From Cherax quadricarinatus (lineage: Eukaryota > Arthropoda > Malacostraca > Decapoda > Parastacidae): 64,000 nucleotides of DNA. This document shows, piece by piece, positions 12,801 to 27,800 of the stretch. The stretch spans positions 4,646,471 to 4,710,470 of the forward strand of contig NC_091369.1 in assembly GCF_038502225.1 (NCBI RefSeq), given 5' to 3'. The position numbers were made by a program, and so were the translations under genes. The notes under the pieces are model-generated. The model did not search any database and was not told the origin of the DNA. It saw only the letters and a list, made by a program, of their open reading frames with translations. How positions within the stretch are numbered: the first letter of the stretch is position 1; each line of letters starts with the position of its first letter.

Positions 12801-15800
12801 GTGGCCAGAATTTGTTTTGTACTCTGATGAAGATTTAATTTCCTCGTGTTTACCATATCTGAATAATTGAAATTTCTCATCGTTGAACTTCATATTGTTT
12901 TCTGCAGCCCACTGAAAGATATGGTTGATGTCCGCCTGGAGCCTTGCAGAGTCTGCAATGGAAGACACTGTCATGCAGATTCGGGTGTCATCTGCAAAGG
13001 AAGACATGGTGCTGTGGCTGACATCCTTGTCTATGTCAGATATGAGGATGAGGTACAAGATGGGAGCGAGATAAGATTTCGTTCGGATTTTTAACCCCGG
13101 AGGGTTAGCCACCCAGGATAACCCAAGAAAGTCAGTGCATCATCAAGGACTGTCTAACTTATTTCCATTGGGGTCCTTAATCTTGTCCCCCAGGATGCGA
13201 CCCACACCAGTCGACTAACACCCAGGTACCTATTTGTTGCTAGGTGAACAGGACAACAGGTGTAAGGAAACGTGTCGAAATGTTTCCATCCGCCGGGAAT
13301 CGAACCCAGGCCATCCGTGTGTGAAGCGGGAGCTTTAGCCACCAGGCCACCGTGCCTTGTGGAACAGAGCTTTTCACCGTAGCTGCCTCGGACTTTACTC
13401 TGTTGACTACTACTCTCTGTGTTCTGTTAGTGAGGAAATTATAGATCCATCGACCGACTTTTCCTGTTATTCCTTTAGCACGCATTTTGTGCGCTATTAC
13501 GCCATGGTCACACTTGTCGAAGGCTTTTGCAAAGTCTGTATATATTACATCTGCATTCTTTTTGTCTTCTAGTGCATCTAGGACCTTGTCGTAGTGATCC
13601 AATAGTTGAGACAGACAGGAGCGACCTGTTCTAAACCCATGTTGCCCTGGGTTGTGTAATTTATGGGTTTCTAGATGGGTGGTGATCTTGCTTCTTAGGA
13701 CTCTTTCAAAGATTTTTATGATATGGGATGTTAGTGCTATCGGTCTGTAGTTCTTTGCTATTGCTTTACTGCCACCTTTGTGGAGTGGGGCTATGTCTGT
13801 TGTTTTTAGTATCTGTGGGACGACCCCCGTGTCCATGCTCCCTCTCCATAGGATGGTAAAAGCTCGTGATAGGGGCTTCTTGCAGTTCTTGATGAACACG
13901 GAGTTCCATGAGTCTGGCCCTGTGGGCAGAGTGCATGGACATGTCATTTATCGCCTGTTCGAAGTCATTTGGCGTCAGGATAACATCAGATAGGCTTGTG
14001 TTAACCAAATTCTGTGGCTCTCTCATAAAAAATTAATTTTGATCTTCGACTCTCAGTCTGGTTAGCGGCTTGCTAAAAACTGAGTCATATTTTCTGTCTC
14101 ATAAACACGCTAGATAACAGAGATATCTTGCTACTCCTACTTACACTTTGGTCACACTTCACAGACACGCACATGCATATATATATACATACATCTAGGT
14201 TTTTCTCCTTTTTCCAAATAGCTGTTGTTAGGTTAAGACACATATGCAACAGTTAGGTATCTTTATTTCGAAACGTTTCGCCTACACAGTAGGCTTCTTC
14301 AGTCGAGTACAGAAAAGTTGATAGAAGCAGAAGAGACTTGAAGACGATGTAATCAGTCCATCACCCTTAAAGTTTTGAGGTGGTCAGTCCCTCAGTCTGG
14401 AGAAGAGCATTGTTCCAAAGTTTGAAACAATATGGAGTTGAAGTGACAGGATGGAGCCTTTTATAGCGCCAGGAGGTGAGACAGGTCACTAGCAGAACGC
14501 AGATGTTGGGAGGACAGGTCCATCTCAAATGCAGCCGCTCTCACTAGTCTCTTCTGCTTCTATCAACTTTTCTGTACTCGACTGAAGAAGCCTACTGTGT
14601 AGGCGAAACGTTTCGAAATAAAGATACCTAACTGTTGCATATGTGTCTTACCTAACAATCTGTCGGTATTTTATACCATTTTAATGTTCTAAATAGCTCT
14701 TGTTCTTCTTTATTTCTTCTATTGTCCATGGGGAAGTGGAAAAGAATCTTTCCTCCATAAGCCATGCGTGTCGTATGAGGCGACTAAAATGCCAGGAGCA
14801 ATGGGCTAGTAACCCCTTCTCCTGTAGACATTTACTAAAAAAGAGAAGAAAAACTTTATAAAACTGGGATGCTCATTGAATGTGCGTTGATGTAGTGCGG
14901 ATGACAAGAAACAGATGATTGCTGATGTTATGAATGAAAAGAAGTTGGATGTCCTGGTCCTAAGCAAAACAAAGCTGAAGGGGGTAGGGGAGTTTCGGTG
15001 GGGGGAAATAAATGGGATTAAATCTGGAGTATCTGAGAGAGTTAGAGCAAAGGAAGGGATAGCAGTGATGTTGAAGGATCAGTTATGGAAGGAGAAAAGA
15101 GAATATGAATGTGTAAATTCAAGAATTATGTGGATTAAAGTAAAGGTTGGATGCGAAAAGTGGGTCATAATAAGCGTGTATGCACCTGGAGAAGAGAGGA
15201 ATGTAGAGGAGATAAAGAGAGATTTAGGGAGATGTTAAGTGAATGTACAGGAGCCTTTGAACCAAGTGAGAGAGTAATTGTGGTAGGGGATCTGAATGCT
15301 AAAGTAGGAGAAACTTTTAGAGAAGGTGTGGTAGGTAAGTTTGGGGTGCCAGGTGTAAATGATAATGGGAGCCCTTTGATTGAACTTTGTATAGAAAGGG
15401 GTTTAGTTATAGGTAATACATATTTTAAGAAAAAGAGGATAAATAAGTACACAAGATATGCTGTAGGGCGAAATGACAGTAGTTTGTTGGATTATGTATT
15501 GGTAGATAAAAGACTGTTGAATAGACTTCAAGTTGTACATGTTTATAGAGGGGCCACAGATATATCAGATCACTTTCTAGTTGTAGCTACACTGAGAGTA
15601 AAAGGTAGATGGGATACAAGGAGAATAGAAGCATCGGGGAAGAGAGAGGTGAAGGTTTATAAACTAAAAGAGAAGGCAGTTAGGGCAAGATATAAACAGC
15701 TATTGGAGGATAGATGGGCTAATGAGAGCATAGGAAATGGGGTCGAAGAGGTATGGGGTAGGTTTAAAAATGTAGTGTTAGAGTGTTCAGCAGAAGTTTG

Positions 15801-18800
15801 GGGTTACAGGAAAGTGGGTGCGGGAGGGAAGAGGAGCGATTGGTGGAATGATGATGTAAAGAGAGTAGTAAGGGAGAAAAAGTTAGCATATGAGAAGTTT
15901 TTACAAAGTAGAAGTGATGCAAGGAGGGAAGAGTATATGGAGAAAAAGAGAGAGGTTAAGAGAGTGGTGAAGCAATGTAAAAAGAGAGCAAATGAGAGAG
16001 TGGGTGAGATGTTATCAACAAATTTTGTTGAAAATAAGAAAAAGTTTTGGAGTGAGATTAACAAGTTAAGGAAGCCTAGAGAACAAATGGATTTGTCAGT
16101 TAAAAATAGAAGAGGAGAGTTATTAAATGGAGAGTTAGAGGTATTGGGAAGTTGGAGGGAATATTTTGAGGAATTGTTAAATGTTGATGAAGATAGGGAA
16201 GCTGTGATTTCGTGTATAGGGCAAGGAGGAATAACATCTTGTAGGAGTGAGGAAGAGCCAGTTGTGAGTGCGGGGGAAGTTCGTGAGGCAGTAGGTAAAA
16301 TGAAAGGGGGTAACGCAGCCGGGATTGATGGGATAAAGATAGAAATGTTAAAACCAGGTGGGGATATAGTTTTGGAGTGGTTGGTGCAATTATTTAATAA
16401 ATGTATGGAAGAGGGTAAGGTACCTAGGGATTGGCAGAGAGCATGCATAGTTCCTTTGTATAAAGGCAAAGGGGACAAAAGAGAGTGCAAAAATTATAGG
16501 GGGATAAGTCTGTTGAGTATACCTGGTAAAGTGTATGGTAGAGTTATTATTGAAAGAATTAAGAGTAAGACGGAGAATAGGATAGCAGATGAACAAGGAG
16601 GCTTTAGGAAAGGTAGGGGGTGTGTGGACCAGGTGTTTACAGTGAAACATATAAGTGAACAGTATTTAGATAAGGCTAAAGAGGTCTTTGTGGCATTTAT
16701 GGATTTGGAAAAGGAGTATGACAGGGTGGATAGGGGGGCAATATGGCAGATGTTGCAGGTGTATGGTGTAGGAGGTAGGTTACTGAAAGCAGTGAAGAGT
16801 TTTTACGAGGATAGTGAGGCTCAAGTTAGAGTATGTAGGAAAGAGGGAAATTATTTCCCAGTAAAAGTAGGCCTTAGACAAGGATGTGTGATGTCACCGT
16901 GGTTGTTTAATATATTTATAGATGGGGCTGTAAGAGAAGTAAATGCGAGGGTCTTGGCAAGAGGCGTGGAGTTAAAAGATAAAGAATCACACATAAAGTG
17001 GGAGTTGTCACAGTTGCTCTTTGCTGATGACACTGTGCTCTTGGGAGATTCTGAAGAGAAGTTGCAGAGATTGGTGGATGAATTTGGTAGGGTATGCAAA
17101 AGTAGAAAATTAAAAGTGAATACAGGAAAGAGTAAGGTTGTGAGGATAACAAAAAGATTAGGTGATGAAAGATTAGATATCAGATTGGAGGGAGAGAGTA
17201 TGGAGGAGGTGAATGTATTCAGATACTTGGGAGTGGACGTGTCAGCGGATGGGTCTATGAAAGATGAGGTGAATCATAGAATTGATGAGGGGAAAAGGGT
17301 GAGTGGTGCGCTTAGGAGTCTGTGGAGACAAAGAACTTTGTCCTTGGAGGCAAAGAGGGGAATGTATGAGAGTATAGTTTTACCAACGCTCTTATATGGG
17401 TGTGAAGCATGGGTGATGAATGTTGCAGCGAGGAGAAGGCTGGAGGCAGTGGAGATGTCTTGTCTGAGAGCAATGTGTGGCGTGAATATAATGCAGAAAA
17501 TTCGTAGTTTGGAAGTTAGGAGGAGGTGCGGGATTACCAAAACTGTTGTCCAGAGGGCTGAAGAAGGGTTGTTGAGGTGGTTTGGACACGTAGAGAGAAT
17601 GGAGCGAAACAGAGTGACATCAAGAGTGTATCAGTCTGTAGTGGAAGGAAGGCGGGGTAGGGGTCGGCCTAGGAAAGGTTGGAGGGAGGGGGTAAAGGAG
17701 GTTTTGTGTGCGAGGGGCTTGGACTTCCAGCAGGCATGCTTGAGCGTGTTTGATAGGAGTGAATGGAGGCAAATGGTTTTTAATACTTGACGTGCTGTTG
17801 GAGTGTGAGCAAAGTAACATTTATGAAGGGGTTCAGGGAAACCGGCAGGCCGGACTTGAGTCCTGGAGATGGGAAGTACAGTGCCTGCATTCTGAAGGAG
17901 GGGTGTTAATGTTGCAGTTTAAACTGTAGTGTAAAGCACCCTTCTGGGAAGACAGTGATGGAGTGAATGATGGTGAAAGTTTTTCTTTTTCGGGCAACCC
18001 TGCCTTGGTGGGAATCGGCCAGTGTGATAATAATAATAATAAAAATATTGGGGCTTGAGTAGCTCACTCATTTCCTTGCTGTCATCTGTGTAGGACCCAT
18101 CTTGTTTAAGTAGGGGCCCAATACTGGACGTTGTTCTCGACTTTGATTTGGCATAGGAGAAGAAATACTTTGTGTTTCTTTCGATTTCATTTATGGCTTT
18201 TAGTTCTTCCCGCGATTCCTGACTCCTATAAGATTCCTTTAGCTTAAGTTCGATGCTTGCTATTTCTCTGACCAGTGTCTCCCTACGCATTTCAGATATA
18301 TTAGAATGGGCCACCACTGTGACCACTGGGCCAGCTGGCCTGGAATTTAACGACTCATGCGCCGCGAGTTCAATCTCTCCCGTGCCTTAGTTTGTTTCAT
18401 TTATGTTTCAGTCATGTCAAGTTTATTCAGGTATACACAAATAGAAACATAGATGGTTAGAATAGGTAAGGTTCGTCAGGAAACAGGACAAGTGTCTCGC
18501 TGACGCGGGTCGTAGTCACATGACCCGCCGTCGGAGCTTTAAGTCATCTGACCGAGGCCTTCCGCTGGCTTACCGGTCCACCCCTGTCATTGTTTAGCTA
18601 CATAGATTATCATACACAGCAGCATATGTGACTTACCAGTCCCAAGCTACATAGACAACATATATTAAATGTTATAGCATACAAATAAAAGAAATAATTG
18701 AAATGTTATATAGCCAAAATTAATGATTCGTGACTTAATGATTTATTGAATTAGAAAATAAGTGAAGGGCATGAGTAATAATACATTAGTTACCCTAATA

Positions 18801-21800
18801 AAGTCAGGGTTTTCTATGTAAATTTTAGATATTTCAAAGAAAATGTAGTTGCTATTACTTAAGTAAATTATAATTTTATAAAATAATTTTGTTTAAATTA
18901 AATTTGTTTAGGTAAAAGTGCAAATAAATACAGTAAAATAAATTTAAATAATTATAAGTACTTCTGAATTTATCAACTATTATTAATTTTAACTTAAACT
19001 AAGTTTATAATAACATATTTGTACATTATATTAAACAACTAAAAAATATCCTTAACTTATTTTAATTCCTATGGACGGAAACTAATGTTAATTCTATACA
19101 CTTAATTGCTTATTTTTTTATGGTTAGAATTCTAACCTATAAATTTTCTGAATGGAAATTATATGACGCTGTGATGGGCTCTTGGTCCGTGCTGCAGGTT
19201 CCTGAACGGAGTCGGAATACCTTCGCCCCCCCCTATATGCCCTGTATAATCCTACGGGTTTAGCTCTCCCACATAATGTAATCTATGAATAAGATACTAC
19301 AAGAACCTCCCAATGGAAATACTTGGAGAAGGTTTGGGGGTCAACGCCCCCGGGGCTCGGTCTGTGACCAGGGTGTTTGAAAAAGATGGACCCGATCATG
19401 AAATATACTTGGCAATTATGATTGTAATCACCCGTTCCTTTACTGCACGTATAAGTTCTGTCAAACACCTTAACTACTGGGAACGCTTGGAAGCACTTGA
19501 CTTGTACTCGTTGGAACGCAGGAGGGAGAGATATATCATAATCTACACTTGGAAGGAATGGTCCCAAATCTGCACACAGAAATCACTCCCTACGAAAGTA
19601 AAAGACTGGGCAGGCGATGCAAAATGCCCCCATTCGCTGCCTGACCACGGTCGAGTGCGGTTGTGCTCTGCACCCCTCTGCTGTTTTCAGGCGAGCTACC
19701 TTGTATCAACATGGCGCTGAGTGTGAGGAGGCGCGTAAATACCATCAGTATTGAGCTGCTTCATGGGGCGATTTCACCCTCTTCAGCGCAGGTATTACTC
19801 CCAACAATCGTTAGGGAGACCTATGGTATCCAGGACGATGAGGTGTATGGTGTTGCCCTGAATGGGGCGTACAGAATCTTCGTCAAACTAAATTCCACGT
19901 CCGTGTACGAGTCGTTGGTGACGAGATTCCAAGACGTGAGTCTTGACGCTACTCCAGCTGTGAAGGTGCGTTTGATCGACGTATCTCGCCACTTTACGTG
20001 GGTTAAGATTCGTAATGTCCCATTTGAGGCAGATGAGGCTGACATGAGTGTTTTTGAGGCATATGGGACCGTACATCTGGCACAACAGGGCAAGTGGACG
20101 GCTGGTGCTTACATGGGCCGTCTGGAGGGAACCTTTTCCCTGAAGATGACTCTGAGACATCCCATACTGTCTTACGTCGTGTTGGAGGACTTCAGGACGC
20201 AAGTTATGGTATCGTACGCCGGACAGAGACGTACATGCAGAATATGCGGGGCGTATGACCATATGGCGGCAGCGTGTGTGAAGCTGAGGAGGGCGCCTGC
20301 ACAAACTGGTGAAGCACCAGTTACCAGCGTGGTAGCTGTTGTTGAGAGCCCCACACGAAAGCAAGGGCTTGGGCGCTTGTGGAGTGAAGAGGTGGAGGAT
20401 TCCAAAGAAGAGACTGGCGTGTGTGAGGTAAGCTGTGACATAAAAGGATCTGTTACTAGGCAAGGAGAAAGTACAGAAGTGCAAGTGCAGGAGGAGGTGC
20501 AGGCTCTCGAGGAAGAGCTTCAGGAAGTGTTGAGGACATTGACGCCTGAAGAGGATGTTGTTCCTGAGCTGGTGAGAGGCACGGCATTGCCTGTAGAAGA
20601 ATGTGATGATAAAAACCATAGCAGGGTTGAAGGGCCAACTAGTAAGCGTGAGTTGTCGCCGTGTGCTGTGGAATGAGGCGTGGTGGAGGTTGAGGTACAT
20701 CGTGAGGGAACCTCTGAAGATAACATGGATGTGAAGAGCATCAAGAGGAAGAGAGCGGCGGCGTCAGACTCTGATGATGTCCTGACGCCGGCGCAGAGGT
20801 CTGGGAGGAAGGAAGAGCACTGTCGAGGTAGTCAAGATAAGAGGCATCGCAAAAAAAGGGTGGGGGGGTTGATGGTGTGAAGCCTTGTGCTGGCTCTGGG
20901 GCAGGAGGCCCTGGGATGAATGAAGAGAGGAGGAAGGGTTGGAAACTATAAAGAGGCCTTAGGTGTATGACTGCGAATGTAAATGGACTGTGTAATAGTG
21001 TGAAGAGGGAATGGTTTCGAATGTTTCTGTGTAAATATAGGGTGGATGTAGTGTTCCTGCAAGAACACAATTTCAAGGAGGGAAGAGAGCTCGAGGTGGA
21101 GGGGTTTCAGGTCATGACTCTGCCATCTGCACGTCTGAAAGGTGGTGTGGGTATATTGATCAGGGAGGCGAGCCCGTTTGTGTTGCTATGAAGTGAGGGG
21201 GGAGGGGGGGAGAGTATTGCGCGTGGATGGGTGGTGGATGGGGCAGAGGGTATCCTTTGTAAGTGTGTATGCGCCTGCAGAAAATGATGTGAGAGTAAAA
21301 AGGGATTTTGTATGTGAAGAACTAGTTTTCTTCTTACGTGGTTTACCTGCAGTGGCCATCGTTGGTGGGGATTGGAATTGCGTTATTAGGAGGGCTGACA
21401 TAGAACCAAAAGGGGTGGCGCACGTGTCGGTGGCCTTGCGAGATCTTTTGAGGGATATTCAGTTGCGGGATGCGGTTGGAGGAGGGGCGTGGGAGGTAGA
21501 GCACACTTTTGTAAGAAGGGGTTATGCGGCTAGGTTGGATAGGCTGTATATATCTCAAGGGGTTTGGTTGAAATTTTCCGTACAATCGAAGTAGCTTATT
21601 TGGATCATCGGGCGGTAGTAGCAGAGGTGGGGTGGGAGTCACTAGCAGGTGTATCTAGGGGATATTGGAAGTTAAATACAAGTGTGTTAGGCGATGAGGA
21701 GGAGATAGAGGGATTTGCAACGCTGTGGGAGGGGTTACGTGCAGAGGTAAATGGGGTAGAGGATGTGGTGATGTGGTGGGATGGTGTGGCTAAAGAACGG

Positions 21801-24800
21801 ATCCCCACCCGTGGTATGGTTTGTTTACAATCGTGTCATTACGATTTCGTGAGTCAATTCTGATCCCTTTCCTGATGAATCATTTAATGAAAGCGCTTCT
21901 TGTGCACGTTGGCGTTGGTATACCGCATCAACAAGTTATTGTTCCTTCTCTGCTACATTATACTGCAGCTCGTATTTATTTACACAGATGCTATACAGTT
22001 TTCTATATCTTTCCCCTCCCATGCATTCTGAATATCGGATATTGCGTTTTGGATCTCTTCTCTACCACCGCCCACTGACTTTCTTGGGTTATGATACATA
22101 GCAGCATATGTGTAGAGAACCTGGGATAATCCAAAATAGTCTTTTTTTTTTTTTTTTTTTTTTATTTAAAAACTTCATGTACAGATATTAATAGGTACAT
22201 ATACAAAAAAATGATCAAGGACAACATCAGTAAATCAATATATAAACACAAAACAATCCAGGCAACATCTGCCAGTCTACTATATACAAGATTTATAACA
22301 TATCACAATTTAAGAAGGAATAAAGTTATAATAACAAAGGCCACAAAATGGCTATTAATAAAACTCCTAAAATTACAACCTCAACACAATAATGCTCCAA
22401 GCTTAATGACAATCACCCATAATACCACCCTCAACAAATACACCAGACCTACAATATGCCTTATTAAGAAACCTGTGCTGCAACACAGGTGACCCATCAT
22501 CCCCCCCCCACTCACACACACACATTAAAAACTAACCCTATCACCAACCTGAATAATCATGACATTAATTATCCTCAATTTAGGATTATTATGACACATG
22601 TCACTTGAGGAAGCATTATTTACAACCATGAATGGTACAGGACTACCAAAATTACAATACCTTAAATAAGAACAATAATAATAGATAATTACTACCAAAA
22701 CTGATGCTGGCCCACGTTACAATAAAACAAAAATAACTCAGTGCTTCAAGGAAATAGTGAAAGGAAAACCCTCTCAAGAAAATTCAAATTCAATTGCAAT
22801 ACCAGTGTAAGTGGAACATAATACGCTACCAAAGAAATATATATGTTATATAATTTATAGGTTATACATTAATACATGTTATATATTTAATCTGCTCCTT
22901 ACACCTTCCCCATCAAGGGAACTAAGCAAAACTTATCTTGCACAACCTCTCATCTGGTCACACACTAGTACCTCCAATCACACCCAACCACATCACTGCA
23001 TTCCCAAGGAGGTGAGCCCGTTGAAATCCCCTGAACCCCCCCCCCCCCTATTACCAACCCACTCACCCCGGCAGTTAAAGCCCCTTATAACGCCAATAAA
23101 ATCCCTAATGTTAGTCCTCTATAACCTTCAGAAAAATACTCTTCCCACCTTTTCCCAAAAATGTCTCTGTTGCGACACAAAGTTCGATAAAACGTCGCCG
23201 CCAAAGTCCTTCTCAGCACATCCCCACCCACCTTCCCCCTCATACCCCATAAAACATATATGTAGTCCACGATGACATATGCTAAACCTCTTACCACACT
23301 CTCCTCCACACCACTCATATCAAGACTCAACGCTCGCAATACCGCCACCCCTTGGCCCCCCACCCTCACCACTACCTTACGCATCCATACCCTGATGCAC
23401 TCCAAACCTTCACAAAAATAGACGACATGATACGCAGTCTCTTCCCCACTGCATCTGCCACACCCCCCACCCTCAATAACCCTCCTGTCTCGGAGCATCG
23501 CTCCCGTTGGCAAAATCCCATGCAGGAAACGGTACATAACCTCACGCGCCCTAGGTCGTATCCTTAATTTACTAAACCTTCGCCATATTACATCCCATGC
23601 ATACATGGGGTAGATCCCTTCAACCGGCGCCACTACATGTCTCTCTAACAATTTACACAACGTTCCCACCTTTACTTTTCCTGGTTCTCTGGCTAACATT
23701 AAGGCGCGTAACACTGTCTCGCATTCCTTCATTTCCGCCCCTCCATACCATTTCCTCAGGTGAGCATGTACCTTATCTAGCTGACCCTCCCTCCATCCAC
23801 CTGCACTCGTCACTTCCCTCTTAATAAACACACATTTCACGCGCTTTCTCAAGTCCAACAAACCCAACCCTCCCCTACATACCGGCAATGTCACTACCTC
23901 CCTTCGCAACCAGTTGCACCCTGAACCCCACAAAAATTTGAACACCATTCTAAGAATACTCGTGATTGCCGTTCCTGTTAACGGCATCACAGCCGAAACA
24001 AACCAGACTTTACTATATAGTAATACATTGATGACAATTACACGCTGCCTAAGGGTTAAATGGTGAGGTCGCAGCATTCCCAACCGTCGCTGCACCTGTT
24101 CCACCATCCTATTCGAATTGCTAACCCTTGCAGCACTCAGGTCAGCCTCATACATGACACCGCAGATTTTCAGACTCCCGGTCCTCCGCTGCACAACATC
24201 ACATCCCCACTCTAATCTCTCTGTCCACTCTCCCAGCCCCATGATCATTGACTTTTCCAGATTTACCTTCATCCCAGTAGCTCTCCCAAAAGTGTGTACA
24301 ACTTCCCCCAAAAGTCCTAACCGTGTCTCCTCACTTGCCAAAATAGTGGTATCATCAACATAGCCCACCAAACCAGGCCACGGCTTCAGCTCACCATCCC
24401 TCCCCCCCGGCCTTAGACGATCCTCCACCATCCTATAAAAGGGATCCTGAACACATGCAAACAATATTTGTGATAAAGGACATCCCTGCCGAAGACCCCG
24501 CTCCATGTTGACACCCCCCCCCCACACACCCATTGATTTGCACCCTTACCTTCGCATTTGAGTACAGCGTATCCACCCACCCCACTATTTCTTCGCCAAA
24601 CCCCTGTCGTAGGAGAATATCCCTCAAAGCCTTTCTTTCCACCCTATCATAAGCCCCTTGCCAATCCAACGCCACCAACGCTCCTCTTTCCCTTTCCATG
24701 TCCTCCAGGAACCCCTTGATAATCCCGTGGCCCACGCTCATTGACCTACCAGGTAAACCAAACTGAGACTCAAACACGACCCTCCCCACAACACATTTAA

Positions 24801-27800
24801 GCCGATTCCCAAGAATTTTCGCAAATAATTTATAATCAGCACAAAGCAATGAAATGGCTCGATAATCCCGAAGGGTACTCTGCTGTTTACCCTTTGGGAC
24901 CAACACCACCACCGCCGTTGCCTGAGATTCTCCCATCTTACCTCCGTCTTTCATGGCATTCATTAACCTTACTAGGAAACCCCTAAGCAGACCCCAGTGC
25001 TGTACATAAAATTCGCTAGGTAAACCATCGATCCCGGGTGCCTTACCCTTCCTCATGTCCATAAGGGCTCTCCATATTTCCCCCTCCTCAATGACCCCAC
25101 CCAGTGCCTCCCGATCACTCCTCCCCAGTTTGCACGGCACATACTCACATACCTTCCCAAGAACCTCACCATCCACCCCACTACTTTTCCCGTATTCCTC
25201 AAACCATCTATCTGCATATGCACTCATCCCCTTGGTGTCCCTTAATACCTGACCCTCTCTAAAACCCCCCACAGAAGATATGACTTGCAAACCTGGTATT
25301 GTAGTCGTTCGCTGTCGTACCTTCTGTCCTCGCAGCACACAAGCTGATGGCTTGTCGCCCCAGAGTACTTCGTCTAACCCCGCCTGTACCCGTACAGCTG
25401 CAAAACGTTCTTCTTGCAAATCCCGTATTCTGTCCTTCAACATGTGTATATCCTCCACCGGGTACACCCCGGCCACCGCCCCCCCCTCGTAACAATTCCG
25501 TAATCTAGATTCTAAGTAATTTGACAAACCATACCGCAATTGATTAATGCGTTTGCCCTCCCTCACATAAAAATGACGTATTCGTAACTTAGCCACACTA
25601 TCCCACCATCCTACCACGTCTTCCTCAGTTCTTCTGTCGGCACAGAGCTGTTCCCAAAATATTGCAAACGCTTCCACTCCCTCCCTATCCCCCAAAACCA
25701 TCGTGTTCAGTTTCCAATAACTTCCCTGCCTACGAGCCAAAGCATCCCATCCCACCTCCACTAATACCGCCCTATGATCGGAAGACACCATCTCTATAGT
25801 TTTAAAAGACTCTACCAAAACCCTCCGAGATAAATATAACCTGTCCAAACGAGCCGCATATCCCCTTCTTATAAACGTATGTTCCACCTCCCACAGACCT
25901 CCCCCGAAAGCATCACGTAACTGAAGATCTCTAAGCAGGCCCCCCAAGACTGAGGAAAAATATCCCGCTCCTCTGGGTTCCACGTCTGTCTTCTTAATTA
26001 CACAATTCCAATCCCCCCCCACAATCGCGACAGACGGTAACGTGCGTAGGTAATACACGAGCTCCTCCCGCACAAAATCCATCTTCACTTTCACGTCACT
26101 TTCTGCTGGGGCATACACACACACAAACGCCACTCTCTCTCCCATCCACCATCCTTCCACACGTAATACTCTCCCCCCTCCCCCCCCCTCTTTCCTATGC
26201 AATACAAACGGGCCCGCCTCCCTGATCAACACACCCACTCCTCCTTTTAAACGCTCAGACGGCAACACATAAGCCTGATACCCAGGGACCACTAATTCAC
26301 GACCAAGCTTAAAATTGTGCTCCTGCACAAATGCTACGTCAACCTTATACCTATTCAAAAACATCCTGAAGCACTCCCGTTTAACACCATCACACAGACC
26401 ATTAATATTTATTGTTACACACCTGAGGCCAGCTTAAGGTTTCCTTCCCCGCCTCATGTCAAGATTCTTCCCTTTCAGACTGTTCCCCTGGACTGTGCCT
26501 TTGCCACAGTTTCCCCCCTCCTTCCCAACCATCCCCCCCCCCTTCTGTTGTGGCCCTCTCGCAGAGTCACTCTGGGTACCAGAACCCCATGTCTTTTTCC
26601 CCGGCCTTTGCGCCGGTGTCAGAACATCGTCCGAATCTGACGCTGCTGCCCTTTTCCTTGTAGCTCCCTCAGTTTCCATATCTGAGTCCTGGGAGCCAGC
26701 ACAATGGACTTCCACCTCTACCACCCTTAATCCGCCTCCATGCCCCTCCATGGCACTCGCACTGTCCACCACAGGTGCCACCTGATCCTCCCCTTCCCCA
26801 CACACACCTTCTACCCTGATCCCAGGGTCTTGTTCGCTGTAACTCTCCACCTCCGTAGACTGTAACATAGCCTGTATCACCGTCTCCAACTCCTCCTCAA
26901 TAGCCTTCACTGCTGCGCCCTCCTGTACCTCCTCACTTGACAACTGTACTGTTGATGGGCCAGGTGATTCATGGATCACCACTTCTTCCGATTCCCCAGG
27001 AGGAGCCACCACCACTTCACTCCACATGCGACCACGCCCTCCTCCTTGCACCCGTTCTTCTTTAGGCATTGGGTGCTCATGCGCAGGTGCTCCGCCCCTT
27101 GCCGGCCCAGGAGCCACTGTTGATGGGCCAGGTGATTCATGGATCACCACTTCTTCCGATTCCACTGGAGGAGCCACTACCTCTTCACTCCACATGCGAC
27201 CACGCCCTCCTCCTTGCCCCCGTTCTTCCTTAGGCATCGGGTGCTCATGCGCAGGTGCTCCGCCCCTTGCCGGCCCAGGAGCCATACTCCGCTTGCCACA
27301 GTCTGCCGCCATATGGTCAAATTCGCCACACAGTCGGCACGTACGCCTCTGCCCCGCATACGCTACCATTACCTGGGTTCTAAACTCTTCGAGATATACA
27401 TACGAGGGTATAGGATGCCTAAGCGTCATCTTGAGATTAAAAGAACCCTCAGGAAATCCTGTGTAAGCACCTTTTACCCATTTGCCAGGTTGGGCCAGAT
27501 GTACAGTTCCATAACGTTCGAAAACATTTCGAATATCTACCTCATCAGCCTCAAAAGGCACGTTGCGGAGCTTAACCCACGAATAATGTCGTGATACATC
27601 AATCAACTTGACCCTCACTGCCGGTGTTACAGTAATGCTGACATCTTGGTAACGATCAACCAAAGCCTCGTATACTTGAGCAGTTAGCACTTTCACGAAA
27701 ATTCTATATACACCGTTCAGTGCCACTCCATATAAATCCTCGTCTCTGATGCCATATGTCTCTCGTATAATTTTGGGCAATAACACATCGACTGACGTAG

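Larger units (their letters stand above)
14093..18044 (+). mobile_element. RTE-like LINE nested in LINE copy B
   Basis: Inserted into the CR1-group LINE between 14092 and 18045; the target sequence atatt stands at both ends (14088-14092 and 18045-18049). It contains a 5' region (14093-14900) interrupted by a foldback element, an endonuclease/RT coding region to 17790, and a 3' region ending in a short (AAT)n tail near 18030. Degraded relatives of its 3' end are found at 51285-51340, 57963-58361 and 62590-62690. Confidence 0.85.

Noticed and set aside
15804..17820. Several minus-strand frames of 60-228 residues
   Set aside because: Antisense shadows of the RTE ORF, rich in Ser, Pro and Leu because of the purine-rich sense strand.
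19888..20700. 270-residue minus-strand frame
   Set aside because: Antisense shadow of LINE copy C ORF1; no domain.
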